NCBI RefSeq assembly: GCF_000426865.1
Contig: NZ_AUGE01000010.1
Coordinates: 62,001-126,000, forward strand
From: Citrifermentans bremense R1
GTDB lineage: Bacteria; Desulfobacterota; Desulfuromonadia; Geobacterales; Geobacteraceae
Direction: 5' to 3'
Length of the DNA: 64,000 bases
Position 1 is the first letter of the stretch, and every line of letters begins with the position of its first letter. This document shows positions 16,711 through 25,081 of this stretch, in pieces. The notes beneath the pieces were generated by a model. That model was not told the DNA's origin. It made no database searches and saw only the letters and a list, made by a program, of their open reading frames with translations. A program made the translations under genes and the position numbers.

Positions 16711-17813
16711 CTGATGCCCTCCCGGACCGCCTGAGCCACCTGGTGGATCTCCTGGTCGGTGATAGTGAGGCCGGTCGGCACGTAGAGCCCCTGGCGCGCC
16801 AGCCGCTCTGCCACCGGATAGTTCTCCCCGGCGAATAACCCCATCTTCCCGAACACCGGCTGCTCGTGCATCCCCAGGAAGAAGGGGCGGGTTTCTATCC
16901 CTTTTTCCCTGAGCCGCCCGGCGAGCGCCGCGGCGTCCAGTCCGGTTGCCTGGTCCAGGACCAGGCCGAAAACCCAGTAGACGTTCCTGGCCCAGGGCTC
17001 CTCGATCGGCAGTGAGATCCCCTCCGTCCCCCGGAGTAGCTCGAGGTAGAGTGCAGCGATCGCCCTCTTGCGCTCAACGATCTGCTCCATCCGCTCGATC
17101 TGGGCCACTCCGAGCGCCGCCTGGAGGTTGGTGAGCCGGAAGTTGTAGCCTAGCTCCTCGTGCAGGAAGCGCTGCTTCTTCTGGAAGCAGAGGTTTCTTA
17201 AGGAACGTGCCCGCTCTGCCAGCTCGGCGGTCCGCACCAGCACCATCCCCCCCTCGCCGGTGGTCACCAGCTTGTTGGCGTAGAAGCTGAAGGTGCTGAT
17301 GTCCGCGAGCCCACCGCAGGTCCTGCCGCGGTACTTGGCGCCGTGTACTTCCGCCGCGTCCTCGATGACCTTGAGCCCGTGCTTTCGGGCCAGCGCCAGC
17401 ACCGGGTCCATGTCCGCCGGGTGCCCGTAGATGTGGACCACCAGGATGGCCCTGGTGCGCGGGGTGAGCTTCGCCTCGATCTGCGACACGTCCATCTGCC
17501 AGTTGCCGGGGTCGCTGTCCACGAGCACCGGGATCCCGCCGGCCCTTACCACCGATTGCGCGGGGGAGATGATGGTGAAGCTGGGCATGATCACCTCGTC
17601 GCCCGCCTCCAGGCCCAAAAGCTCCACAGCTATGTCCAGAGCCACGGAGCCGTTGCTGACGGCGATGCCGTGGGGCATGCCGCAGTAGGCGGCCCAGCGC
17701 TCCTCAAACTGGTCCAGGAACTTTCCGGCGGAGGAGATCCACCCGGTGGCGAGCGCCTCGTTGACCAACTCGATGTCGTGCTCGGTGACCAGCGGTTCGG
17801 CGACCGGTATCAT
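16707..17813 (-). CDS. DegT/DnrJ/EryC1 family sugar aminotransferase, perosamine-synthase-like
   Basis: A 368-aa PLP enzyme that converts a keto-sugar nucleotide to an amino sugar. MIPVAEPLVTEHDIELVNEAL and GWISSAGKFL form the N-terminus, VSNGSVALDIA is the cofactor phosphate site, EDAAEVHGAKY lies at 151-161, and the PLP lysine is K181 in FYANKLVTTGEGGM. This last motif is typical of GDP-perosamine synthases and close relatives. I chose the ATG at 17813, which overlaps the stop of the upstream cupin gene by 1 nt. No 4,6-dehydratase gene that would supply the usual 4-keto substrate is in this window, so that enzyme must be encoded elsewhere or the substrate differs. A LegC-type role in nonulosonate synthesis is an alternative. 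Confidence 0.85.
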   Translation of the reverse strand: MIPVAEPLVTEHDIELVNEALATGWISSAGKFLDQFEERWAAYCGMPHGIAVSNGSVALDIAVELLGLEAGDEVIMPSFTIISPAQSVVRAGGIPVLVDSDPGNWQMDVSQIEAKLTPRTRAILVVHIYGHPADMDPVLALARKHGLKVIEDAAEVHGAKYRGRTCGGLADISTFSFYANKLVTTGEGGMVLVRTAELAERARSLRNLCFQKKQRFLHEELGYNFRLTNLQAALGVAQIERMEQIVERKRAIAALYLELLRGTEGISLPIEEPWARNVYWVFGLVLDQATGLDAAALAGRLREKGIETRPFFLGMHEQPVFGKMGLFAGENYPVAERLARQGLYVPTGLTITDQEIHQVAQAVREGIR

Positions 17814-18229
17814 CAGAAACGCTCCTTTTCCACCAGACCGGTGTAGGGGCCCTGTTTGATCTCCAGGAAGACCGTGTCCTCCAGGCACCTGAAACAGTGT
17901 CCCCCGGAGACCAGCTGGATGATGTCCCCTTCATGGAGGATCCAGGTCCCCAACGGGCTCTTGTCCAGCGCGTACAGCTCGACCTCGGCCTTTCCCTTGC
18001 GGATCATCAGAGTCTCCGGGGTTCCGATGAGGTGCCGCTGCAACGGCAGGTGCGAGTGCCTGGGCACTACCCCGTCGGCGGGATAGACCACGAAGCCGAG
18101 TTGCTGGTAGTAGCTGTCCGGCGAGATGAAGGTGGTCGTTTCCGGCATGTAGTCGCGCCGGATGATGGAGGCTATGTGCTGGCCGTTCCAGGTGATCTGC
18201 TCGAGGCTGCCGGTTTGTTGTTGACTCAT
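17813..18229 (-). CDS. Small cupin-domain protein
   Basis: A 138-aa single-domain cupin. Likely metal ligands are H58 and H60 (PRHSHLPLQRH, with H66) and H111 (GGHCF). The pattern TWILHEGDIIQLVSGG is the second cupin motif. Such proteins in sugar clusters act as isomerases, epimerases or binding proteins for sugar nucleotides, but the reaction cannot be assigned. The ATG at 18229 overlaps the stop of the upstream gene (ATGA), and the stop overlaps the aminotransferase start, so the three are coupled. A longer reading upstream would only shadow the neighbour and is rejected. Confidence 0.8.
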   Translation of the reverse strand: MSQQQTGSLEQITWNGQHIASIIRRDYMPETTTFISPDSYYQQLGFVVYPADGVVPRHSHLPLQRHLIGTPETLMIRKGKAEVELYALDKSPLGTWILHEGDIIQLVSGGHCFRCLEDTVFLEIKQGPYTGLVEKERF

Positions 18230-19062
18230 GCCCTGGTTCCTTGTGCTAGGTGCGGTTGCGGGGAAGGGGCGTGGGCCGGAAAGAGGGTCCCGAGCGCCAC
18301 CCTGGGGAACACGTCCAGCATCCCCCCCTCGGTGGAGTTGTAGATGGCCACCCCCTTTGCCGCCGCCAGGCGCCTCAGCACTTTGTACTGCTGCCACAGA
18401 TTGATGTAGGAGCGGCACTCGACCTCGACGTCGTTGTCTTTCCACTCGATGTCCTTTCCGCTCACCCTGGTGAAGGCGTGCTTCTCCTCGTCGTAGAAGT
18501 GCCTGGTTTCGTACATGTGGAGCAGCCAGTCGTGGTCGCATCCCAGCAGGTAGATCTCCGAGAACCCCATGTAAAGGGCCGCCTGCAGTGCGATGATGGA
18601 AACCGACTGCGCCTGGAAGACCGGCTCGGCGAGGTCCAGTCCGTGATCCAGGACCTCCTGCAGGGATGCGTTGTTGTCGAGGAAGTAGACCTGCTTTCCG
18701 CTGAAGCGGTCGTTCTGCATGTTGCGCACCACGTCGCTTATGCTGAAAATCAGGTTGACCTCGGGGAGGTCCGCCACGTGGCGGGAGAGGTCGTCCATCC
18801 AGCTCTGCATCGCATCCTCGGACAGCGGATGGTGGAACGGGGCGATGCAGTGGTAGCGCGGCCTGAGCACCGGGTAGAGCGGATGGACGAAGAAGTTGCT
18901 GACCGCGATGCAGGTCTCCCCTTCGAGGGGCGAGAGGTCCTGGTGCTTGATGGAGGGGCCGGTGGCGAGGATGAAGCACCTCTGTCCCTTGTGGCGGTCG
19001 GCGAGTTCCCTGTTGCGCTCGACGATCAGCTGTTTCCAGCGCTGGGTATCGATATTGGTCAT
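18226..19062 (-). CDS. MptE/Maf-like or GT42-like protein, candidate nonulosonate transferase
   Basis: A 278-aa protein with a GPS loop (CFILATGPSIKHQDLSPLEG at ~29-48) and a late block SIIALQAALYMGFSEIYLLGCDHDWL, the layout shared by MptE-like/Maf flagellin proteins and by GT42 sialyltransferases. Maf proteins transfer pseudaminic or legionaminic acid to flagellin in Campylobacter, Aeromonas and others, though they are usually more than twice this length. It is next to the neuC-like gene, with neuB and neuA further upstream in the operon. I infer that it transfers the CMP-nonulosonate made by those enzymes, to flagellin or to a growing glycan. Homology class is uncertain without a structure or profile comparison. 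Confidence 0.65.
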   Translation of the reverse strand: MTNIDTQRWKQLIVERNRELADRHKGQRCFILATGPSIKHQDLSPLEGETCIAVSNFFVHPLYPVLRPRYHCIAPFHHPLSEDAMQSWMDDLSRHVADLPEVNLIFSISDVVRNMQNDRFSGKQVYFLDNNASLQEVLDHGLDLAEPVFQAQSVSIIALQAALYMGFSEIYLLGCDHDWLLHMYETRHFYDEEKHAFTRVSGKDIEWKDNDVEVECRSYINLWQQYKVLRRLAAAKGVAIYNSTEGGMLDVFPRVALGTLFPAHAPSPQPHLAQGTRA

Positions 19063-19115
19063 GGCTGTTCCTTGCCTGATAGTGCTGCCTTCAATGGCGC
19101 TTCTCGAAGCGGATG

Positions 19116-20246
19116 TTAACCCAGGTCCACGAACTGTTTCTGGCGTCGGACCTCCCAGAGCTTTTCGTCCAGGAGGTGCTCGGAAAAGAGCTGCGCGCTG
19201 TTCCCCTTGCCGAAGTGGAGCGACTGCGGGAAACGCGAGGAGACCTTTGCCAGCGACTCCTCCACTTCCTTCGCGCTCTCCTCTATGTTCACGATGGAGG
19301 GGGCGCAGAAGCGCTGCGCCTGGCGCGACCCGATGTTGATGGTGGGGACGCCGTACACCGGCGCCTCCCGGATCCCCGCGCTGGAGTTCCCTACGATGGC
19401 GCGGGCGTTTTGCAGCAGCGTCAGGAAGTTCTCGAACCTGATAGAGGGAAAGACCCTGAAGCAGGGATGTTCCTTCAAGGGGCTCAGCGCCTCGAGGATG
19501 GTGTCTGATCCCGCGTCATTGTTGGGGTAGATCACCACGAATTTTTTCCCCGAGGCGGTCAAACCTTTGACTACCTCGTTGATCCTTCCGCGCAGCCCGT
19601 GCAGCTCCGTGGTGACCGGGTGGTACATGAAGATGAAATACTCGTCGAAGGGGATGCCATAATGCCTCTTCACCTCCTCGATCCTCGGGAGGTGCTCCGA
19701 AAGCATGATGTCGACGTCGGGGGAGCCGATGACGTGCACCGAGCCGTCCTCCTCGCCCATCTGGATCAGGCGCCGCCTCGCCTCCTCGTTGGCTACGAAG
19801 TGTAGGTGCGACAGCTTGGTGACTGAGTGGCGGATCAGGTCGTCGATGGTGCCGGAGCGTTCCCCCCCCTCGATGTGGGCGACCAGGATGTTGTTCAGCG
19901 AGCCGACGATGGCCCCCGCCAGGGCTTCGACCCGGTCGCCGTGCACGACGATCATGTCGGGGGCCAGTTCCCGCACGTAAAGGCTTAGCCCCTGGATGGT
20001 GTTGGCGAGCACCAGGTCCATCTGGTGGCTGGTGGCGCCGGTCTGGTTGAAGTGAGGGAAGATGTTCTGGAACCCGGCCTTGCGCACCTCGTGAATGGTG
20101 GAGCCGTAGAGCGCGAGCATGTGCATCCCGGTCGCGAAGATGTGGACTTCAAAACCTTCGTGCCGCTCGATCTCACCGATGAGCGGCTTGATTTTGCCGA
20201 AATCGGCGCGGGTCCCGCTGATGAAAACGATCTTTCTTGCTGCCAT
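19116..20246 (-). CDS. neuC: NeuC-type UDP-N-acetylglucosamine 2-epimerase (hydrolysing)
   Basis: A 376-aa GT-B-fold epimerase. It opens KIVFISGTRADFGKIKPLI, a signature of hydrolysing NeuC/LegG enzymes, and has MIVVHGDRVEALAGA, VAHIEGGERSGTIDDLIRHS and a late GNSSAGIREAPVYGVPTINI with catalytic acid/base positions. The reaction yields a free ManNAc-type sugar and UDP, the precursor for the NeuB condensation. Its operon partners neuB and neuA lie just upstream. Whether the product is ManNAc (sialic acid path) or a diacetamido-trideoxy sugar (legionaminic path) cannot be told from the sequence. No dedicated dehydratase or N-acetyltransferase for the latter is visible here. Confidence 0.88.
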   Translation of the reverse strand: MAARKIVFISGTRADFGKIKPLIGEIERHEGFEVHIFATGMHMLALYGSTIHEVRKAGFQNIFPHFNQTGATSHQMDLVLANTIQGLSLYVRELAPDMIVVHGDRVEALAGAIVGSLNNILVAHIEGGERSGTIDDLIRHSVTKLSHLHFVANEEARRRLIQMGEEDGSVHVIGSPDVDIMLSEHLPRIEEVKRHYGIPFDEYFIFMYHPVTTELHGLRGRINEVVKGLTASGKKFVVIYPNNDAGSDTILEALSPLKEHPCFRVFPSIRFENFLTLLQNARAIVGNSSAGIREAPVYGVPTINIGSRQAQRFCAPSIVNIEESAKEVEESLAKVSSRFPQSLHFGKGNSAQLFSEHLLDEKLWEVRRQKQFVDLG

Positions 20247-20259
20247 TGATAATCCTCGG

Positions 20260-20916
20260 CTACGCCTTCACCATGTAGGAGATCGCGTGTGAATAAGGGA
20301 GCTTCAGGATACGGACGTCGCTGCCGGCGAAGAAGTCGTCGATCGCCTTGTTGGCCCCGGCGAACGCCCCGTAGTCGTCGAAGATGATGATGCCGCCGCG
20401 CACCACATGCGGGAAAAAGGTCTCCAGCGCGACTCGCGTCGGTTCGTAGATGTCGACGTCGATGTGGAGCAGGGAGAGCTTCAGGTGCGGGTTGGCGTTT
20501 GTGTAGGCTGGGACTGTTTCCAGGATGTCCCCCGCCACCAGGTCGATGTTCTCGTACAGGCGCAGCTTGGTCAGCGTTTCCACCAGCTCCTCCTTGCCGA
20601 TGCTCTGGTTCCCGGCCTCCTGGATGAACTGCTCCCTCTTTTTCTTGTCCTGCTCGAAGGAGGTCTCGGGGAACTCCCCGAAGGTGTCGAAGGCGATGAT
20701 CTTCTTGCTGAAGGAGTTGCCGAACAGGGAGCGGAACTTGATCCAGCGGCTTAGGGAGGTCCCCTTGAAGACGCCGCACTCCACGATGTCGCCGGAAAGG
20801 TGAGCGACCTGCCTGAAAAGCTCCAGGTGCGTGGCGAACTTGCTGATCCGGTTGACGGGTGCGGTCAGGTAGAAGCCGTTTTCGTATTCGAAGTTCTTTG
20901 CCAGGTCGTAGCCCAT
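20260..20916 (-). CDS. TylF/macrocin O-methyltransferase family protein
   Basis: A 218-aa SAM-dependent methyltransferase of the TylF/MycF type. SGDIVECGVFKGTSLSRW at ~41-58 is motif I, IIAFDTFGEFPETSF is the family-specific block near 73-88, and SLLHIDVDIYEPTRVALE with IIIFDDYG (D153, D180, D181) supplies the metal-binding acidic residues. Family members methylate sugar hydroxyls of antibiotics and glycans. It lies between neuC and neuB in the operon, 13 nt before neuC, so methylation of a nonulosonate or a neighbouring sugar is plausible but not shown. Confidence 0.85.
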   Translation of the reverse strand: MGYDLAKNFEYENGFYLTAPVNRISKFATHLELFRQVAHLSGDIVECGVFKGTSLSRWIKFRSLFGNSFSKKIIAFDTFGEFPETSFEQDKKKREQFIQEAGNQSIGKEELVETLTKLRLYENIDLVAGDILETVPAYTNANPHLKLSLLHIDVDIYEPTRVALETFFPHVVRGGIIIFDDYGAFAGANKAIDDFFAGSDVRILKLPYSHAISYMVKA

Positions 20917-20970
20917 GATCCTTTGCTCCAGTTCTTTGTTTTTTCGGCAGCGGCGCTGCGGATGGTTTCG

Positions 20971-22011
20971 TTACTTGTGGGGTTCGACGTCTTGCCACTT
21001 GATCTGCGCATCGCGGGGGATGGCGGTGGCGGCGCGGCGGCCTATGAGCTTTTGGAAATCGACCGCCTTGATTTCCCCGGTTCCGGGGCGTTTCACCCAG
21101 ATGTTGTCGTAGCTGAAGCTTTCGCCGGCTGCGACGTCGCGGATGGTCACCACGCAGGCGTAGGCGAAGTCGATGGTCGGCTGCTCCTCGGCCAGGATGG
21201 TCTTCCCCCCGCCGAGGGCCGCATGAATGGCGCGGCTTCCCTCTATGAGCTCCCGCAGCTCCCGGGGATCTATGGAGATGGGTACGTCGGGGCCGGGCCA
21301 GGACTTGTCCGAAGTGAAGTGCTTTTCGAGGATGGATGCCCCGAGCGCCGCCGCTGCGAAGCAGGTGTAATTACTGATCGAGTGGTCGCTGAGACCCAGC
21401 ACCGCGTCCGGAAAAGCAGCCCCGAGTTCCTTGAGTGCTCCCAGGCGGACCTTGTCGTAGGGGGTGGGGTACATCGAGGTGCAGTGCATCAGGGCGTAGG
21501 GGACGCCGGCCCCGCGCAGGATCTCTACCGCCGGGGCGATGGAGCAAAGGTCGTTCATCCCGGTGCTGAGGATCACCGGCTTGCCGTAGGAGGCGATCTC
21601 GGCTATGAGCGGGTAGTTGTTGCACTCCCCGGAGCCGATCTTGTAGGCCGGGACCCCCATCCCTTCCAGGCGCCTGGCGGCTGCCCGGGAGAAGGGGGTG
21701 GAGAGGAAGATCATCCCCTTTTGCTCGACGTAGCGCTTGACCCTGATCTCCTCCGCCTCGGAGAAGGCGCAGCGGGACATGATGTCCCAGATGCTCTCCT
21801 TGGCGTTGCCAGGTATCACGTCGTTGGGGATCATCTCGTCCTCAATGACGTGGGACTGGAACTTGGCGCACTCGCATCCGGCAGCGGCCGCGTCGTCAAT
21901 CATTTGAACGGCCTTGTCAATATCCCCCTCGTGGTTGATGCCGATCTCGGCGATGACGAAGGGGGGGGAATCGGGGCCGATGCGGCGCGAGCCGATTTCG
22001 AGCACCGGCAT
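20971..22011 (-). CDS. neuB: N-acetylneuraminate synthase family protein (NeuB)
   Basis: A 346-aa enzyme that condenses phosphoenolpyruvate with a ManNAc-type sugar to give a nine-carbon nonulosonic acid. The TIM-barrel part shows FVIAEIGINHEGDIDKA at ~18-35, CAKFQSHV, STPFSRAAARRLE, YKIGSGECNNYPLI, LMHCTSMYPTP and ILEKHFTSDK. The C-terminal ~60 residues (YACVVTIRDVAAGESFSYDN, VKRPGTGEI) are the antifreeze-like SAF domain that closes over the active site. Its start is 18 nt from the end of neuA. The exact nonulosonate (sialic, legionaminic or other) is undetermined. Confidence 0.9.
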   Translation of the reverse strand: MPVLEIGSRRIGPDSPPFVIAEIGINHEGDIDKAVQMIDDAAAAGCECAKFQSHVIEDEMIPNDVIPGNAKESIWDIMSRCAFSEAEEIRVKRYVEQKGMIFLSTPFSRAAARRLEGMGVPAYKIGSGECNNYPLIAEIASYGKPVILSTGMNDLCSIAPAVEILRGAGVPYALMHCTSMYPTPYDKVRLGALKELGAAFPDAVLGLSDHSISNYTCFAAAALGASILEKHFTSDKSWPGPDVPISIDPRELRELIEGSRAIHAALGGGKTILAEEQPTIDFAYACVVTIRDVAAGESFSYDNIWVKRPGTGEIKAVDFQKLIGRRAATAIPRDAQIKWQDVEPHK

Positions 22012-22029
22012 TACAGCACCTCTCCTGCG

Positions 22030-22806
22030 TTAAGGATTTTCTTTAAAGATGTAACCGTCTTTGCCGTCATGAGAGCCTCCCCGCGGATTTTCCCGCCGCC
22101 GCAGCAGCAGGAATTCGACCAGGTCAAAATCCAGTCTGGTGTCGATTTGCAAGGAGCGTTCCATTGGCATTGCGTAGCCGAAGCCGTTAGGGGGGTAGAA
22201 GGTTCGTTCTTCAAGCAGAGAGCAAACGCGGTTGACGAAACCGGCCCCGTTGACGAAGTAGGCGGGCGGGAGGTCCTGACGCCGCAGGTAGGGGATGGGC
22301 GCCTCCATGAAAGGGGAGAGCAGCCCGTCCATGTCCATCTTCCGAACCAGATACGGGTGGTCGTGCGCCTCGCTGACCGCTATCACGGCGTCGGCTCTCT
22401 TTTCGTAGGCAAGCAACACCATCTGGTCCAGGTCGGCCGGGGTGCGCAGCGGAGAGGTGGGCTGGATGGTGCAGACGTACTCCGGGCGATAACCCTCGGA
22501 GTCGGCTAGGAAAAGGAGGGCGTGCTCGATCACGTCGATGTGCGGTGTGGCGTCCCGGGCCAGTTCTGCCGGCCGCAGGAAGGGGACCTCCGCCCCGAGG
22601 GCGCGCGCCACGGCTGCGATCTCCTCGTCGTCCGTGGAGACTATCACCCGCTCCAGCAGGGCCGCCTGTCGCGCCTGCTCGATGGACCAGGCGATGAGCG
22701 GTTTCCCCGCCAGGGGAAGGACGTTCTTCCTAGGGAGCCCCTTGGAACCTCCCCGGGCGGTGATGATCCCGATGCAGCGGGGTTGGCAATCGTTTTTCTT
22801 ATGCAT
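22030..22806 (-). CDS. neuA: CMP-nonulosonate cytidylyltransferase (NeuA)
   Basis: A 258-aa enzyme that activates a nonulosonic acid with CTP. The N-terminal nucleotide-binding loop IITARGGSKGLPRKN (14-28) is the cytidylyltransferase signature, and later blocks are IVSTDDEEIAAVAR, CTIQPTSPLRTPADLDQM and YFVNGAGFVN. It yields the CMP-sugar donor for the MptE/Maf-like or another transferase in this cluster. Its start overlaps the end of the radical SAM gene by 8 nt. The third residue block after the start is Lys-rich, and an internal start is not needed. Confidence 0.9.
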   Translation of the reverse strand: MHKKNDCQPRCIGIITARGGSKGLPRKNVLPLAGKPLIAWSIEQARQAALLERVIVSTDDEEIAAVARALGAEVPFLRPAELARDATPHIDVIEHALLFLADSEGYRPEYVCTIQPTSPLRTPADLDQMVLLAYEKRADAVIAVSEAHDHPYLVRKMDMDGLLSPFMEAPIPYLRRQDLPPAYFVNGAGFVNRVCSLLEERTFYPPNGFGYAMPMERSLQIDTRLDFDLVEFLLLRRRENPRGGSHDGKDGYIFKENP

Positions 22807-25045
22807 GCGCCATCACCACCTTCTCCTGCCGACTTGCGTAGCAGGATTTCAGCATGGCGATTTCCCTGCTGCGTAAGGAGACGGTCATCGCTTGCAGCAG
22901 CTCGGCCATGGCCGGGTCCTGGGGCGCCATCAACGAGGCGGTGCCGGCCGCGTCGAGGGCCGTATTCAAGTCGCCCATGCTGTACGCCACCTCGGCCAGT
23001 GCCTTGTGCAGGGGGGCGAAGTCGTGGAACATCTCGATCAGGCTGTGGATCTCGAAGAAGGCCGCCTCCGGCTTCCCTTCGGCCATGGCAGCGTTGGCCT
23101 CGCTGAATTTCTCCTGCATGTAGGAGACGATCTGCTGCTCGTCCTTCAGGTCGATGTTGTCCGGGAAGAACTCGCTGACGTCCAGCAGCGAGACCCCCAG
23201 TTCTTGGAGGCGGGACAGTTCTCGAGCCGCGGCGGGCGCCGGTTTCGAGGTCAAGATGACGATGTCGACCCCCTTCTCGACCAGCCCGATCCTATTAAAG
23301 AGCTGGATCACCTGCGCACCCTCTTTATGCAGCGGCAGCCTGCTGAAGTCGTCCTCGATCAGGAAGCGGGTGCGCTCCTTGATGTTGATGCTGTTTTGCA
23401 GCAGGAATTCCGCCTTGTCGTCGGACTTGAAGATAGCCACCGTGGCAGCCTTGTCCTTCGCGTGCAGCGTGTCGAGAATCTTCTCTTCTAGCTCGAAAGG
23501 GAAGATGTCGTAGCGCTGGCCGCATTCCCGGCATCCCAGCCGTACCCTGAGCATCGACTTTGCCCACGGGTTCGTCTTTACGTGCATGTTGTTTGCGGTA
23601 TAGCTGCGGTCACAGCGGGGGCACGTTATGGTGAGGGAATAAATAGGACCCCTGGTCGGGGATACCCCACTCTTTCGTGCCGCCAGGACGCGTGCCGGGA
23701 TCCTGCCGATGGTTCTGGTGTAGAGTCCGGTCAGGTAGTCGATGTAGTCCGATTCCTTCTCCGTCATGCTTGAGAGGTTGATGCTGTGCAGGTGGCGGCA
23801 TTCGTCTTTGAGGGCGGCGATCTTGTCGGGGACCAGGCCGGTCGAGCAGGCATGGTTGAACAGTTCCGACCCCGGGTACGGGATGACCCGCGCCAGGTTG
23901 ATCTGATACTGCTTGTGGTTGATCCACCAGTTCATGGTTTCCAGGGCGGTATCCAGGGTTTCCCCCTTGTCTCCGAAGATGAAGTTCCCCTGCACCTGAA
24001 GCCCTGCCTCGTAACTCGCCTTCAGGCCTGTTTCCATTACCGGGACGGTGAGCTTTTTCTGCATGCTCTGCAGTACAGGCTCGCTGGCGCTTTCAAGGCC
24101 GTAGCTGAGCAGCATGCAGCCGGAGCGCTTCATGAGGGCCAGCAGGTCCGGGTCGATGTTGCTTAAGTGAAGCTGGCAGGCCCAGCGTATCCCGTAACTC
24201 GCGATTCTCTCGCTGAACTCCACCAAACGCTGCTTATTTGCCCCCAGCAATTCGTCCCACAGGTTGACCATGTTTATCCGGTAGTTGGCGATGAGATAAT
24301 CGATCTCGGAGAATACCGAGTCCAGCGTCCGCTGGCGGTATTTCTGGCCTGCGGGGTGGTAGCAGAAGGTGCATCTGTGGACGCAGGATCTGCTGGCGAC
24401 GATGGGGACGCACCTGGGGTTGTCGTACGGGTACCAGAAGTGGTGGTCTGTCGGCATCTGCGAGCAGAGATGCCCTTCGAGGTCGAACCCCTCGTAGTCC
24501 GGGAACGGCATGGTGTTGAGATCGTTGCAGGAAATGCGGGGCTTGTTGACCACAGCCTTGCCGGACCGGTCCAAGTGGACGAGTCCGGCGACGGAAGCCG
24601 GATAGGTTTCCCCCTGCTGCAGTGCATGCAGCAGTTCGATAATGGTCTCCTCGCCCTCGCCTACGATGCCGAAATCCGCCCCGAGCGGTTCCAATACGCA
24701 GTCCGGCAGGCTGCTGATCAGCCCCCCTCCCACCACGGTGACCAGCGCCGGGTCTAGCGCCTTGGCAGCTGCCACTATCGCCTGGACATGGTCGAAGTCC
24801 GGTGAGAGCCCTCCGGTGCAGACGACGTCGTACTCCTTTTTTCTGATGGCCCTTTCCATAAGCATCCTGACCGGCGCCCAGTCCCGGTCTTGGATGTAGC
24901 CGTAGTAGCTGTTTAGGTTCAGTACGTCCACGTCGTGCCCGTTGTGCTTCAACGTGGAGGAGATGTAGGCCAACCCGAGCGGGAAGCAGTAATAGGGATC
25001 GAGAAAGGATCGCTCGTACTTAGGAACCACCATCAGGATGTCCAT
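22799..25045 (-). CDS. B12-binding radical SAM protein with zinc-ribbon and C-terminal extension
   Basis: A 748-aa protein. Residues ~1-150 form a cobalamin-binding-like domain (ILMVVPKYERSF ... PLGLAYISSTLKHNGHDVDVL ... VTVVGGGLISS). The radical SAM core follows, with the cluster cysteines C221, C225 and C228 (SCVHRCTFCYH). Around 475-520 two Cys pairs (CPRCDRSY and GCRECGQRY) look like a zinc ribbon. The last ~230 residues contain a Rossmann-like stretch (ATVAIFKSDDKAEFLL) and TPR-like helices. B12 radical SAM enzymes often methylate unreactive carbons or rearrange carbon skeletons. Together with the sugar enzymes around it, C-methylation or epimerisation of a sugar is plausible. The C-terminal arrangement is unfamiliar to me. 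Confidence 0.82.
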   Translation of the reverse strand: MDILMVVPKYERSFLDPYYCFPLGLAYISSTLKHNGHDVDVLNLNSYYGYIQDRDWAPVRMLMERAIRKKEYDVVCTGGLSPDFDHVQAIVAAAKALDPALVTVVGGGLISSLPDCVLEPLGADFGIVGEGEETIIELLHALQQGETYPASVAGLVHLDRSGKAVVNKPRISCNDLNTMPFPDYEGFDLEGHLCSQMPTDHHFWYPYDNPRCVPIVASRSCVHRCTFCYHPAGQKYRQRTLDSVFSEIDYLIANYRINMVNLWDELLGANKQRLVEFSERIASYGIRWACQLHLSNIDPDLLALMKRSGCMLLSYGLESASEPVLQSMQKKLTVPVMETGLKASYEAGLQVQGNFIFGDKGETLDTALETMNWWINHKQYQINLARVIPYPGSELFNHACSTGLVPDKIAALKDECRHLHSINLSSMTEKESDYIDYLTGLYTRTIGRIPARVLAARKSGVSPTRGPIYSLTITCPRCDRSYTANNMHVKTNPWAKSMLRVRLGCRECGQRYDIFPFELEEKILDTLHAKDKAATVAIFKSDDKAEFLLQNSINIKERTRFLIEDDFSRLPLHKEGAQVIQLFNRIGLVEKGVDIVILTSKPAPAAARELSRLQELGVSLLDVSEFFPDNIDLKDEQQIVSYMQEKFSEANAAMAEGKPEAAFFEIHSLIEMFHDFAPLHKALAEVAYSMGDLNTALDAAGTASLMAPQDPAMAELLQAMTVSLRSREIAMLKSCYASRQEKVVMAHA

Positions 25046-25081
25046 GTTTGCCGCCTTCTTTTAAATGGTGATTTAAAGGTG

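Noticed and set aside
20971-22806. Assignment of the nonulosonate to sialic acid, legionaminic acid or pseudaminic acid
   Set aside because: NeuA, NeuB and NeuC-type motifs do not separate these reliably by eye, and the diagnostic early enzymes are not in the window.
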